Assembly (NCBI RefSeq): GCF_000695625.1
Contig: NZ_JMQI01000041.1
Location: forward strand, 79,002-143,001
Length of the DNA: 64,000 bases
Direction: 5' to 3'
Origin: Amycolatopsis rifamycinica
Lineage (GTDB): Bacteria; Actinomycetota; Actinomycetes; Mycobacteriales; Pseudonocardiaceae
A model generated the notes under the pieces. That model searched no databases. It was not told where the DNA came from and was given only the letters and a program-made list of their open reading frames with translations. The number at the start of each line of letters is the position of its first letter. The stretch's first letter is position 1. Shown piece after piece: positions 32,982-41,394 of the stretch. A program made the translations under genes and the position numbers.

Positions 32982-33475
32982 CGGGTCTCCCCCACGGGAA
33001 CCTGGCCGAGGCCGGTGACGTGCCAGCCGTCCGGCCCGCGCGTCAGATCGGCTTGGAACCGGTTGCGCTTGGTCACGGCGTCTCCGCCCTCCGGCGCCAC
33101 GACCAGTTCGACCGAGGCGATCAGCTTCGCCGTCCCCGCGCCCGTGTCCACTTCGGTCACCGCGGCATCGGTGACCTTCCCGGTGGTGACGGTCTTCGCC
33201 TGGGCGATCCGGTCGAGGCTGCCCTGCCGGCCGGCCGCCAGCTCGTCGCGCAGCGCGCCGCCGGCGAGGTCCAGCCAGTGCTGGTACCCCGGCCCGGCCT
33301 GCCGGTAGTCCAAAGTGGTCAATCCGGCGACCGCCGTCCGCCCGGCCCGCAACGCCTCCTCCCGGACGACCGCGCGGGCGACGCCGTCGTCGTGCGCCGC
33401 CTGCCACCAGGTGAATCCCGACCACCCGGCCGCGACGGTCGCCAAGACCGCGGCCACCCGTGCGAGCACCCTCAT
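32978..33475 (-). CDS. Mce-associated membrane protein (Mam) 1
   Basis: 165 aa, ATG at 33475, overlapping mceF by 4 nt. One N-terminal TM helix (ARVAAVLATVAAGWSGFTWW) followed by an NTF2-like ectodomain: AVAGLTTLDYRQAGPGYQHWLDLAGGALRDEL, TGKVTDAAVTEVDTGAGTAK and final GPDGWHVTGLGQV. Related in fold to the next protein, probably by old duplication. Expected in the cell envelope in contact with the Mce hexamer. Confidence 0.85.
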   Translation of the reverse strand: MRVLARVAAVLATVAAGWSGFTWWQAAHDDGVARAVVREEALRAGRTAVAGLTTLDYRQAGPGYQHWLDLAGGALRDELAAGRQGSLDRIAQAKTVTTGKVTDAAVTEVDTGAGTAKLIASVELVVAPEGGDAVTKRNRFQADLTRGPDGWHVTGLGQVPVGETR

Positions 33476-34578
33476 GGCCGTCCTCCCGGTGCGTTCTGCG
33501 AGCCCCGCACGTTCGTCGGGTCGCCCTTCGGCAGCGCGCAGCGCGCGGCCGTGTTCAGCGGGCGGACCGACGTGTCGAGGCCGTCGCGGTACGGCGTCGT
33601 GTACCCGGTGGTGCACGGCGGTGGGTCGAAAAAGGTCAGAGACAGTCCGATGTGGACGCCGTCGGGCCGCACGATCGCGTTGCCCGCGGCGACCGCCTGC
33701 GGCGCGGTGACGAGCAGCTGGCGGATCCCGTCCTGACGCGCCTCCAGGACGTCGGCGGTGGTCAGCAGGTTGGCCAGCAGCACGCCGAGGTCCGGCCCGG
33801 CGTCGCGGATCAGCGCGCTGACCTCGTTCGCGGCCGCGGGCACCGCCGGGATCAGGGTGCGCAGGTCGCCGTCGGACTGCTTGAGCGTCGAAGCCAGCAG
33901 CTTCGCGTTGGCGCCGAACTCGCGGATCGCGCCGGCCTGCTGCACCTGGGTGTCGAGCACCGTGTGCGCGTCGGTGACGAACCGGGTCAGCGGCGCGACG
34001 TGCGCGCTCGCCGCCTGCACGAACTCGATGCCGCGGCCGACCAGCTCATCCAGTGCCGGCCCGGCGTCGGACGTCGCGTTGTACAGCTCGTCGACGACCG
34101 TGCGCAGCGCGGGTTTGGGCACCGAGTTGGCGAACGAGTCCACGGTCGACAAGACGACGTCGACCGGCAGCGGGATCTTCGTGTCCGCCTGGGTGATCAC
34201 CGAGCCGTCGTGCAGCTTCGGGCCGCCGTCGGCGCGCGGCCGCAGGTCGACGTACTGCTCGCCGACGGCCGAGCGGTCCGCGACGACGGCTTCGGTGTCG
34301 GCCGGGACGGGCGCGGTGCCCGAGTCGATCTCGAGGTCGGCTTCCATGCCGGCCGGGGTGAGCCGCAGCTCGCCGACCCGGCCGATCGGCACCCCGCGGT
34401 AGGTGACCTCGGCGTTGGTGAAGATGCCGCCACCGGTCGGGAACTGCGCGGTCACGGTGTAGCCGCGGTCGAAGAAGATCTTGTCGAGGCCCGCGTAGGT
34501 GGCCCCGACGTAGGCGACACCGACGACGGCGATGACGACGAAGGCCGTCACCTGCGCGCGCACGAACCGGGTCAGCAT
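33472..34578 (-). CDS. mceF: Mce family protein MceF
   Basis: 368 aa. N-terminal TM helix (VTAFVVIAVVGVAYVGATYA), MCE domain (about 38-118; YTVTAQFPTGGGIFTNAEVTYRGVPIGRVGELRL), a long helical region (about 120-300) and a Pro/Gly-rich C terminus (GSQNAPGGRP). MCE proteins form a hexamer whose helical needle carries hydrophobic substrates across the envelope to the YrbE permease. Sixth and last Mce of the set; the stop overlaps the Mam1 start. Confidence 0.92.
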   Translation of the reverse strand: MLTRFVRAQVTAFVVIAVVGVAYVGATYAGLDKIFFDRGYTVTAQFPTGGGIFTNAEVTYRGVPIGRVGELRLTPAGMEADLEIDSGTAPVPADTEAVVADRSAVGEQYVDLRPRADGGPKLHDGSVITQADTKIPLPVDVVLSTVDSFANSVPKPALRTVVDELYNATSDAGPALDELVGRGIEFVQAASAHVAPLTRFVTDAHTVLDTQVQQAGAIREFGANAKLLASTLKQSDGDLRTLIPAVPAAANEVSALIRDAGPDLGVLLANLLTTADVLEARQDGIRQLLVTAPQAVAAGNAIVRPDGVHIGLSLTFFDPPPCTTGYTTPYRDGLDTSVRPLNTAARCALPKGDPTNVRGSQNAPGGRP

Positions 34579-35549
34579 CAGCGGCCCGCTTTCAGGAACC
34601 CGTTGAGGTAGTCGCCGCGGATGGTGTCCAGTGCGGCGTCCGGGAACGGGAAGGTGAAGACCATCTCCATGGCCTTCGGCAGCTTGTCGCCGGAGTCGGC
34701 CAGCCGCCGCAGCAGCGGCTCCAGCGCGCGCAGGTCGGCGACGAGGTCGTCCTTGCTGCGGTTCACCGTGTCGACGGCGACCGAGGTGAGCCCGTCCAGG
34801 GACTTGAGCATCCCGACCAGCGCTTCCCGCTGCTGGTTGAGGACGCCGATGCCGGGCGTGAGGCCGTTCAGCGTGGTCGTGATCCGGTCGGTGTGCGCGT
34901 TGAGCGTGGCCGCGAGCCTGTTGACGCTCCCGATGGCCCGCGTGATCTCGTTCCGGTGCTCGTCGAGTCCCTTGACGAACGTGTCCAGGGTGGACAGCAG
35001 CGAGCGGGCCGCGGTTTCGCGGCCGCCGAGGGCCTCGTTGAGCTCGTGGCTGATGTTCTGCACCTGCGCCACCCCACCGCCGTTGAGCAGCAGCGACAGC
35101 GCACCGAAGACCTCCTCGATCTCGGGCGTCAGCGTCGACCGGTCCAGCGGGATGGTCGCGCCGTCGAGCAGCCGGCCCGACGGCGTCGCGTCGTCGGGCG
35201 GGGCGAGCTCGACGAACTTCTCGCCGAGGATGCTCGCCTGCCGCAGCCGGGCGACGGCGTTGCCGGGCAGGTCGACGTCGCCGTTGAGCAGCAGGTCGAC
35301 GACCGCGCTGCGCCCGTCCGGGGCCAGTTCGACCTTGACCACCTGGCCGGCCGGGACGTCGTTGACCTTGACCCCGGACTGCGGGACCAGGTCCAGCACG
35401 TTCGTGAAGCTCGCGGTCACGTGGATCGGGTGGTCGCCGAGCGCGGCGCCGCCCGGCAGCGGGATGTCGTAGACGCTCACCCCGCTGCCGCAGCCGGTGG
35501 TGACCAGCGCGAGGGTCACCACCGCGGCGAGCTTGACCAGGGACTTCAT
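34578..35549 (-). CDS. mceE: Mce family lipoprotein MceE (LprK-like)
   Basis: 323 aa. Signal peptide MKSLVKLAAVVTLALVTTGC with lipobox TTGC (lipid-modified Cys20), as is characteristic of the fifth Mce subunit. MCE domain follows (IHVTASFTNVLDLVPQSGVKVNDVPAGQV), then the helical region (LSTLDTFVKGLDEHRNEITR). The C terminus ends FPFPDAALDTIRGDYLNGFL, typical of MceE. Stop and start overlap mceF and mceD by 1-4 nt. Confidence 0.93.
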   Translation of the reverse strand: MKSLVKLAAVVTLALVTTGCGSGVSVYDIPLPGGAALGDHPIHVTASFTNVLDLVPQSGVKVNDVPAGQVVKVELAPDGRSAVVDLLLNGDVDLPGNAVARLRQASILGEKFVELAPPDDATPSGRLLDGATIPLDRSTLTPEIEEVFGALSLLLNGGGVAQVQNISHELNEALGGRETAARSLLSTLDTFVKGLDEHRNEITRAIGSVNRLAATLNAHTDRITTTLNGLTPGIGVLNQQREALVGMLKSLDGLTSVAVDTVNRSKDDLVADLRALEPLLRRLADSGDKLPKAMEMVFTFPFPDAALDTIRGDYLNGFLKAGR

Positions 35550-36586
35550 TTCGGCTCCGCGTATTCGAGGAGGTTGCCGCGGCCGTCGATGGTCCCGTTC
35601 GCCTGGTCGTAGGCGCCCAGGACGTTCGTCAGCGCGTTCGGGGCCGCCTGCAGGGCTTCGGCGAGGGAGTCCTTCTGGTTCACCAGCACCTTCGTGACGT
35701 CGGCCAGCTTGTCCACGTCGGACTGGACCTTGCCGCGGTTGTCCTTGATGAACCCCTGGACGACGCTCAGCGCCTGGGTCAGCTCGGTCAGCGCGCCGGA
35801 GAACTGGTCGCGCTGGTCGGCCAGCACCTTGCTCAGCGACGCGATCTGCGAGATGGCCTGCTTGACCTGGCCGTCGTTGGCCGCGAGCATCGCGGTGAAC
35901 TTGCTGATGTTGTCGACCGAGGTGAACAGGTCGTCCTTCGAGTCGCTCGCGGTGCGCGCGAACTCGCCGAGGTTCTTGATGGCCGTGCCGATGGTCTGCC
36001 CGGTGCCGTTCAGGTACTCGGCCGAGCGGGTCAGGACGTCGCTCACCGCGCCGTCCTTGTTGGCTCCCTGCGGGCCGAGCGCGGACATGAGCTGGTTGAG
36101 GCTGTGCAGCAGGTCGTCGACCTCGACCGGGGTCGCGGTGCGGTCCCGCGGGATCGACGCGCCGTCGGCCAGCTGCGGGCCGCCGCGGTAGACGGGCGTG
36201 AGCTGCACGTACCGGTCGGCGACCAGGCTCGGCGTGATGACGACGGCCCCGGCGTCCGCGGGAAGCGGCACCCCGGGCCGCAGCGTCATGGTCACCTTGA
36301 CGTCCGTGCCGTTCGGCTCCACTTCGGACACCGAGCCGATGGCGACGCCGAGGACGCGGACATCCGAGTTCGGATAGATGCCCACGGCGGCGGTGAAGTA
36401 CGCGGTCAGCGTCCGCTCGCCCGGTGCGGTCACCACGGGCCAGGCGGCCGAGACGACGAGCGCGAGCACGACGCCGAGCGTCAGCGCCCGCAACCGCGTC
36501 CGGCGACGGGCCTGCCCGCCCAGGTCGGCGAGGGCGGAGGCGGCACTTTCACGTGAAAGTGCCGCCTTCGAGCGGTGGTGGGCCAT
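35546..36586 (-). CDS. mceD: Mce family protein MceD
   Basis: 346 aa from the ATG at 36586. The cytoplasmic N terminus (MAHHRSKAALSRESAASALA) is partly encoded by a perfect 30-bp palindrome and looks like an insertion. TM helix LRALTLGVVLALVVSAAWPV; MCE domain (LTAYFTAAVGIYPNSDVRVL, IGSVSEVEPNGTDVKVTMTL); helical region; acidic C-terminal tail. MceD proteins of other mce operons often have a longer Pro-rich tail, absent here. Overlaps neighbours by 1-4 nt. Confidence 0.92.
   Translation of the reverse strand: MAHHRSKAALSRESAASALADLGGQARRRTRLRALTLGVVLALVVSAAWPVVTAPGERTLTAYFTAAVGIYPNSDVRVLGVAIGSVSEVEPNGTDVKVTMTLRPGVPLPADAGAVVITPSLVADRYVQLTPVYRGGPQLADGASIPRDRTATPVEVDDLLHSLNQLMSALGPQGANKDGAVSDVLTRSAEYLNGTGQTIGTAIKNLGEFARTASDSKDDLFTSVDNISKFTAMLAANDGQVKQAISQIASLSKVLADQRDQFSGALTELTQALSVVQGFIKDNRGKVQSDVDKLADVTKVLVNQKDSLAEALQAAPNALTNVLGAYDQANGTIDGRGNLLEYAEPK
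36538..36567. repeat. Perfect 30-bp palindrome inside the 5' end of mceD
   Basis: The arms AGGCGGCACTTTCAC and GTGAAAGTGCCGCCT meet without a spacer, centre between 36552 and 36553. The palindrome encodes part of the extra N-terminal segment (about codons 7-16) of MceD. Its TTTCACGTGAAA centre is an E-box-like CACGTG. Perfect palindromes of this length are rare in coding DNA; it may be an inserted mobile palindrome or an internal attenuator/regulatory site. Confidence 0.9.
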
Positions 36587-37581
36587 CAGCGTCCCCCGTT
36601 CTTCGGTGGCCGGCAGCTGCCCGGCGTGGTGCCGGTGGGGATCAGCCCGCAGATGTAGGTGTCGATCCACCGGCCGTTGCCGACGGCGTTGCCGAGCAGC
36701 CGGTAGAACGGGCCCGCCAGGCGCAGGCTGTCCTCCAGCTTCCCCTGGTTGCGCTGCAGCACGGTCGCCACGCGGTCGAGCTGGTCCAGCGCCGGCCCGA
36801 GGGTCTTCTGGTTCTCCGCGACGAGCCCGCGCAGCTGGACCGAGAGGTTCTTGATGCCGGTGAACAGCTTCGCGATGGCGTCCTTGCGCGCGTTGAGCTC
36901 GGTGAGCAGGGTGTTGCCGTCGCGGATCAGCGCCTCGATCTGGCCGGAGCGCTCGCCGAGTGTCTTGGACACCTCGTTGGTGTTCCGGAAGAGCTTGACG
37001 AGCTCCTCGTCGCGGGACGCCAGCGTCTGCGACAGGGCGGCGATGCCGGTGAACGCCGTCTTGACGTCCTGGGGTGCCGACGCGCCGAGCGTGTCGGACA
37101 GCACGCGGAACGCCTGCGCGAGCTGGTCGGTGTCGATGGCCCCGACCGTGCTCGCCAGGTCGTTGAAGACCGCGGTGACGTCGTAGGGCGAGCTCGTGCG
37201 CTCGGCCGGGATCGGCGAGCCGGGGTCCAGTTCGGCGTTGCCGACCGGGTCGAGCACGAGGTTCTTCTGGCCGAGCAGCGTCTTGATCTTGATGGCCGCC
37301 GTGGTCCGGTTGCCGACCCACGTGTCGCGGACCCGGAACAGCACCTCGACGTGGTCGCCGGCCAGCCGCACGTCGGTGACCTCGCCGACCTTCACGCCGG
37401 CCACGCGGACCTCGTCGTTCGGCTTCAGCCCGGCGGCCTCGCGGAATTCGGCCCGGTAGGTGGTGCCGCCCCCGATGAGCGGCAGGTCGTCGGAGAAGAA
37501 CGTGGCGCTGCCGATCAGCGCCATGACCAGCGCGGTCACCGCGCCGACGGCGATCGGGTTGCGGCTGCGGAACGGTTTCAC
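36586..37581 (-). CDS. mceC: Mce family protein MceC
   Basis: 331 aa. The GTG at 37581 is chosen because it overlaps the mceB stop (GTGA) and has a GAGG five bases upstream; an earlier GTG is at 37587. TM helix IAVGAVTALVMALIGSATFF; MCE domain (YRAEFREAAGLKPNDEVRVAGVKVGEV); long helical region with AELNARKDAI-type heptads; C-terminal NGRWIDTYICGLIP, a family signature. Confidence 0.92.
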   Translation of the reverse strand: MKPFRSRNPIAVGAVTALVMALIGSATFFSDDLPLIGGGTTYRAEFREAAGLKPNDEVRVAGVKVGEVTDVRLAGDHVEVLFRVRDTWVGNRTTAAIKIKTLLGQKNLVLDPVGNAELDPGSPIPAERTSSPYDVTAVFNDLASTVGAIDTDQLAQAFRVLSDTLGASAPQDVKTAFTGIAALSQTLASRDEELVKLFRNTNEVSKTLGERSGQIEALIRDGNTLLTELNARKDAIAKLFTGIKNLSVQLRGLVAENQKTLGPALDQLDRVATVLQRNQGKLEDSLRLAGPFYRLLGNAVGNGRWIDTYICGLIPTGTTPGSCRPPKNGGR

Positions 37582-38594
37582 CGGCACCTCGCAGCCGTGA
37601 CGGGGATGCCCGGTGGCGGACCGCCCGGCGCCGGTTTCGCGTCGGTCTCCACCGCGCACAGGTAGAAGTTCGCCCACGAGCCGTAGGAGAAGAGCGTGCC
37701 GATCCGGTCGAGCTTCTTCGGCAGGTTGTCGACGAACTGCTGGAACACCGGGGTGTTGTCGGCCAGGTTCTTCGACAGGTCGCCGAGTGCGGTGATGCTG
37801 TCCTTGAGCGGCTGACGCCCTTGCTCGAGGAGCCCGGCGGTCGCGGTGGTCAGCTCGCCGAGGCCGCCGATGGCCTGCCCGATCGGCTTGGCGTCCGCGG
37901 CGAGGCCGGTGACCAGCTGGGAAGTGGTGTCGACGAGCGTGTCGAACTGGTCGCCCTGGGCGTTCAGCGTGTCGAGCACGGTGTTGAGGTTGCCGATCAC
38001 CTGGCCGATCAGGGCGTCCTTCCCGGCGAGGGTGGAGGTCAGCGACGCGGTGTGCCGCAGCAGGCTTTCGATCGTGCTGCCCTCCCCCTGCAGGACCTGG
38101 ATGATCTCGAACGACAACTGGTTGACGTCGTTCGGCGACAGGGCCTGGAAGAGCGGCTTGAAGCCGTTGAACAGCGCGGTGAGGTCGAGCGCCGGTTTGG
38201 TCCGTTCCAGCGGGATCTGCGCGCCTTCGGCCAGGGTCGGTGACGTGTCGGTGGCGCCGGGGTCGATCGAGAGGTACCGCTGGCCGACCAGGTTCCGGTA
38301 GCGGATGGTGACCGAGGCCGACGCGGTGAGCCGGTGCGTGCGGCCGACCGAGAACCCGACGTCGGCGAGCCGGTGTTCGACGACCCGCACGGAGTCGACC
38401 TGGCCGATCCGGACGCCGGCCATCCGCACTTCGTCGCCGCGGTTGACCGAGGTCGCGTCGGTGAAGCGGGCGGTGTACCCGATCGTCGCGCCGACGTTCG
38501 AATTGGCGATCGTGACCGCGAGCACGGCGGTCGCGGCCGCGGTGACCAGGAAGAAGACCAGGCCCTTGACGGCGGGCCCCGCGACGCTCCTCAT
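37578..38594 (-). CDS. mceB: Mce family protein MceB
   Basis: 338 aa. TM helix VKGLVFFLVTAAATAVLAVT; MCE domain (YTARFTDATSVNRGDEVRMAGVRIGQVDSV, YRNLVGQRYLSI); helical region; C-terminal YGSWANFYLCAVE, the MceB/C signature. It overlaps mceA and mceC by 4 nt. Confidence 0.93.
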   Translation of the reverse strand: MRSVAGPAVKGLVFFLVTAAATAVLAVTIANSNVGATIGYTARFTDATSVNRGDEVRMAGVRIGQVDSVRVVEHRLADVGFSVGRTHRLTASASVTIRYRNLVGQRYLSIDPGATDTSPTLAEGAQIPLERTKPALDLTALFNGFKPLFQALSPNDVNQLSFEIIQVLQGEGSTIESLLRHTASLTSTLAGKDALIGQVIGNLNTVLDTLNAQGDQFDTLVDTTSQLVTGLAADAKPIGQAIGGLGELTTATAGLLEQGRQPLKDSITALGDLSKNLADNTPVFQQFVDNLPKKLDRIGTLFSYGSWANFYLCAVETDAKPAPGGPPPGIPVTAARCR

Positions 38595-39787
38595 CGGACG
38601 GTCACCTCCGTTCCCCGCAGTGCCGGTCCGATGAGGACACTGCTCCAGTCGGGCACTTCCTCCAGCGCCGGCCGCAGCATTTCGGCGACCAGCTGCCGCT
38701 CGCCGGGCGAGTTCGCCGGGCCGAGGTCACCGTCGGCCGGGCCCGCGGCCGCCGCGCCGCCGCCGTAGCACTTCGGGCCGCCGGTGGCGTCGAACCGCGG
38801 GGTGTCCCGCCCGGGGACGTACTTCTCGCGCGGGTCCCGCACGGTGAGCGTCACGTGCAGGCCCGGCTCGTTCGTGCCCTTGCCGAGGGCCTTCTCCATC
38901 AGCGGCTTGAGCCGGTTGACCGCGTCGAACAGGCACGGGAACTCCGGCGAGTAGCGCGCCAGCAGCTCGAGCGTCGGCCGGCTCGCCGCCGAGACGCCGA
39001 TGAGGTTGTCCTTGTTCTTCCGCAGGAACTCGTTCAAGTGCCCGGTGGCGCTGGTGACGCTCGCGTAGAGGCTGTCGAGGTCGGCCCGGGTGTCCACGAT
39101 GGTCTTGGCCGTGGCCGACAGGTCGGACAGCGCTTGCAGGATGTCCGGCGCGGCGCCCGTGTAGACGTCGGCCGCGTGAGCCAGCCCGGTGATGTCGGCC
39201 TTGAACTGCGGCATCAGCGGGTTCACCTGTCCCAGGAGGTCCTGCAGCTCGACGATGCTGTCGCCGAGGGGTTTCCCCCGGTTGTCGAGAGCCTGCGAGA
39301 TCGCGCCGAGTGAGCTGTTCAGCTTCTGCGGCTGGACCGCGCGCAGCAGCGGCAGCAGGTCGCCGAGCACGCGTTCCAGCTCGATCGCACTGGAGGAACG
39401 GTCCTGGGCGATCACGTCACCGGCCCGCAGCGTCCCCTGTGGACGGTCCGGCAGCACGAGGTTGACGTACCGCTCACCGAACACCGTCTTCGGCAGCAGC
39501 CGCGCGGACACGTTCCCGGGCAGCAGGCGGATCTTGGCCGGGTCGATGGCGAGGTCGATCTCGGCGCCCGCGCGGGTGCTGCGCACCGCGCGCACCTCGC
39601 CGAACGGGACGCCCTTGACCTTGACCTCCGCGGTCGGCGCGAGCTGGTTGCCGAGGCGGTCCGCCCGCAGCGTCACCAGCTCCGAATCGTCGAAGTCCTT
39701 GTCGTAGATGGCCACCGCGAGCCAGCCGAGCAGGACGAGCACGCCGAGGAAGGCGACCCCGGCGAGCTGCGTGCGGAACCGGCTCAT
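38591..39787 (-). CDS. mceA: Mce family protein MceA
   Basis: 398 aa from the ATG at 39787, overlapping yrbEB by 4 nt. TM helix LAGVAFLGVLVLLGWLAVAI; MCE domain (VTLRADRLGNQLAPTAEVKVKGVPFGEVRAV, YVNLVLPD); helical region; C-terminal substrate-adjacent domain with GLHVTLTVRDPREKYVPG and a Cys pair (FPCLFD, PKCYGGG). First Mce of the cassette; these proteins confer specificity for sterols, fatty acids or other lipids. Confidence 0.93.
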   Translation of the reverse strand: MSRFRTQLAGVAFLGVLVLLGWLAVAIYDKDFDDSELVTLRADRLGNQLAPTAEVKVKGVPFGEVRAVRSTRAGAEIDLAIDPAKIRLLPGNVSARLLPKTVFGERYVNLVLPDRPQGTLRAGDVIAQDRSSSAIELERVLGDLLPLLRAVQPQKLNSSLGAISQALDNRGKPLGDSIVELQDLLGQVNPLMPQFKADITGLAHAADVYTGAAPDILQALSDLSATAKTIVDTRADLDSLYASVTSATGHLNEFLRKNKDNLIGVSAASRPTLELLARYSPEFPCLFDAVNRLKPLMEKALGKGTNEPGLHVTLTVRDPREKYVPGRDTPRFDATGGPKCYGGGAAAAGPADGDLGPANSPGERQLVAEMLRPALEEVPDWSSVLIGPALRGTEVTVR

Positions 39788-40599
39788 CCGGACACCTTCA
39801 CCGTGGTCGTCGCGCCCCAGATGGCCAGCGAGAGGAACAGGTCGAGCACGCTGATCAGCACGATCGACGTCCGCACGGCCCGGCCGACCGCGACGCCGAC
39901 CCCGGCCGGGCCGCCGCTGGCGCGGTAGCCGTAGAAGCAGTGCGTCAGGATCACGCCGACGCTGAACACGAGCACCTTGCCGAACGACCACAGCACGTCG
40001 CCGGGCGGCAGGAACAGCGTGAAGTAGTGGTCGTAGGTGCCACCGGACTGTCCGAAGAAGACGACCGTGGTGAGCCGGGAGCCGAGGTAGGAGATCAGCA
40101 GGCCGATCACGTACAGCGGGACGATGGCGATGAACCCGGCGACGATCCGGGTGGTGACCAGGTACGGCATGCTCCGCACGGCCATCACCTCCAATGCGTC
40201 GATCTCCTCGGAGATCCGCATCGCGCCGAGCTGCGCGGTGAACCCGCTGCCCACAGTGGACGAAAGGGCGAGCCCGGCGACCAGCGGCGCGATCTCGCGC
40301 GTGTTGAAGTACGCCGTCAGGAAGCCGGTCATCGCCGAGATGTTGATCTGGTTCAGCGCGCTGAAGCCCTGCAGGCCCACGGTGACGCCGGTGAACACGC
40401 ACAGGCCGACCATCACGCCGATGGTGCCGCCGATCACCGCGAGCGCGCCGCTGCCGAACGTCACTTCGGCCAGCAGCCGGACCACCTCGCGGAAGTAGCG
40501 GGTGACGGCGAGCGGGACGGCGGCGAGCGCGCGGACGTAGAACATCAGCTGGTCGCCGAGGTCGAACAGCCGGTCGCCGGGTTTGCCGAGGATGGCCAC
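39784..40599 (-). CDS. yrbEB: YrbEB, Mce transporter permease
   Basis: 271 aa, five or six TM helices (MlaE family). Signature blocks GSGFTAQLGAMRISEEIDALEVMAVRSMPYLV, the EExDAxxxMxxxP coupling loop that contacts the MlaF-like ATPase, and YGYRASGGPAGVGVAVGRAV near the C terminus. It begins directly after the yrbEA stop. No MceG/Mkl ATPase is in the operon; in actinobacteria that subunit is usually encoded elsewhere. Confidence 0.94.
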   Translation of the reverse strand: MAILGKPGDRLFDLGDQLMFYVRALAAVPLAVTRYFREVVRLLAEVTFGSGALAVIGGTIGVMVGLCVFTGVTVGLQGFSALNQINISAMTGFLTAYFNTREIAPLVAGLALSSTVGSGFTAQLGAMRISEEIDALEVMAVRSMPYLVTTRIVAGFIAIVPLYVIGLLISYLGSRLTTVVFFGQSGGTYDHYFTLFLPPGDVLWSFGKVLVFSVGVILTHCFYGYRASGGPAGVGVAVGRAVRTSIVLISVLDLFLSLAIWGATTTVKVSG

Positions 40600-41394
40600 T
40601 CAGGTTCCCTTCGCCGGGACCAGCTGCAGGTACAGCGCGGTGAGCACGGTGTTGACGAAGAACAGCAGCAGGAACGTGATGACGACGGACTGGTTGACGA
40701 CGTCGCCGACACCCTTGGGGCCACCCTTCGGGTTCAGGCCGCGGTAGGCCGCGACGACCCCGGCGAGGTAGCCGAAGATGACGGCCTTGATCGAGCTGAC
40801 GACGAGGTCGGGCAGCTGCGCGAGGGCGTTGAAGCTGGCCAGGTAGGCACCGGGGGTGCCGCCCTGGACGATCACGTTGAAGAAGTAGCCGCCGAGCACC
40901 CCGACCACGCTGACCAGCCCGTTCAGCAGCACGGACACCCCGACGGCGGCCTGCACGCGCGGCACGACCAGCCGCTGGATCGGCGAGACGCCGAGTACCT
41001 CCATCGCGGCGATCTCCTCGCGGATGCTGCGCGCGCCGAGGTCGGCGCAGATGGCGCTGCCGCCCGCGCCGGCGATGATCAGCGTCGTCACGATCGGGCT
41101 GGCCTGCTGCACGACGGCCAGCACGCTCGCCGCGCCGTTGAACTGCTGGGCGCCGATCTGGCTGGTGAGCGAGCCGAGCTGCAGCGAGATGACCGCACCG
41201 AACGGGATCGACACGAGGATCGCCGGCGTGATGGACACGCTGGCGATGAACCAGAACTGCTGGACGAACTCCCGCACCTGGTACGGGCGGCGGAGCATGG
41301 CGAGCAGGACGTCGAGTCCCATCGCGCACATCCGGCCGAACTCGCGCAGGCCGTTCGCGGCCTTCTGCGGCGCCTCGCTGAGGAACGTCGTCAT
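40600..41394 (-). CDS. yrbEA: YrbEA, Mce transporter permease
   Basis: 264 aa from the ATG at 41394. MlaE-family permease: FWFIASVSITPAILVSIPFG, AGGSAICADLGARSIREEIAAMEVLGVSPIQRLV (coupling loop) and YRGLNPKGGPKGVGDVVNQS. It pairs with YrbEB as the membrane channel of the Mce lipid importer. It overlaps the upstream secreted gene by 4 nt, showing that gene is part of the operon. Confidence 0.94.
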   Translation of the reverse strand: MTTFLSEAPQKAANGLREFGRMCAMGLDVLLAMLRRPYQVREFVQQFWFIASVSITPAILVSIPFGAVISLQLGSLTSQIGAQQFNGAASVLAVVQQASPIVTTLIIAGAGGSAICADLGARSIREEIAAMEVLGVSPIQRLVVPRVQAAVGVSVLLNGLVSVVGVLGGYFFNVIVQGGTPGAYLASFNALAQLPDLVVSSIKAVIFGYLAGVVAAYRGLNPKGGPKGVGDVVNQSVVITFLLLFFVNTVLTALYLQLVPAKGT

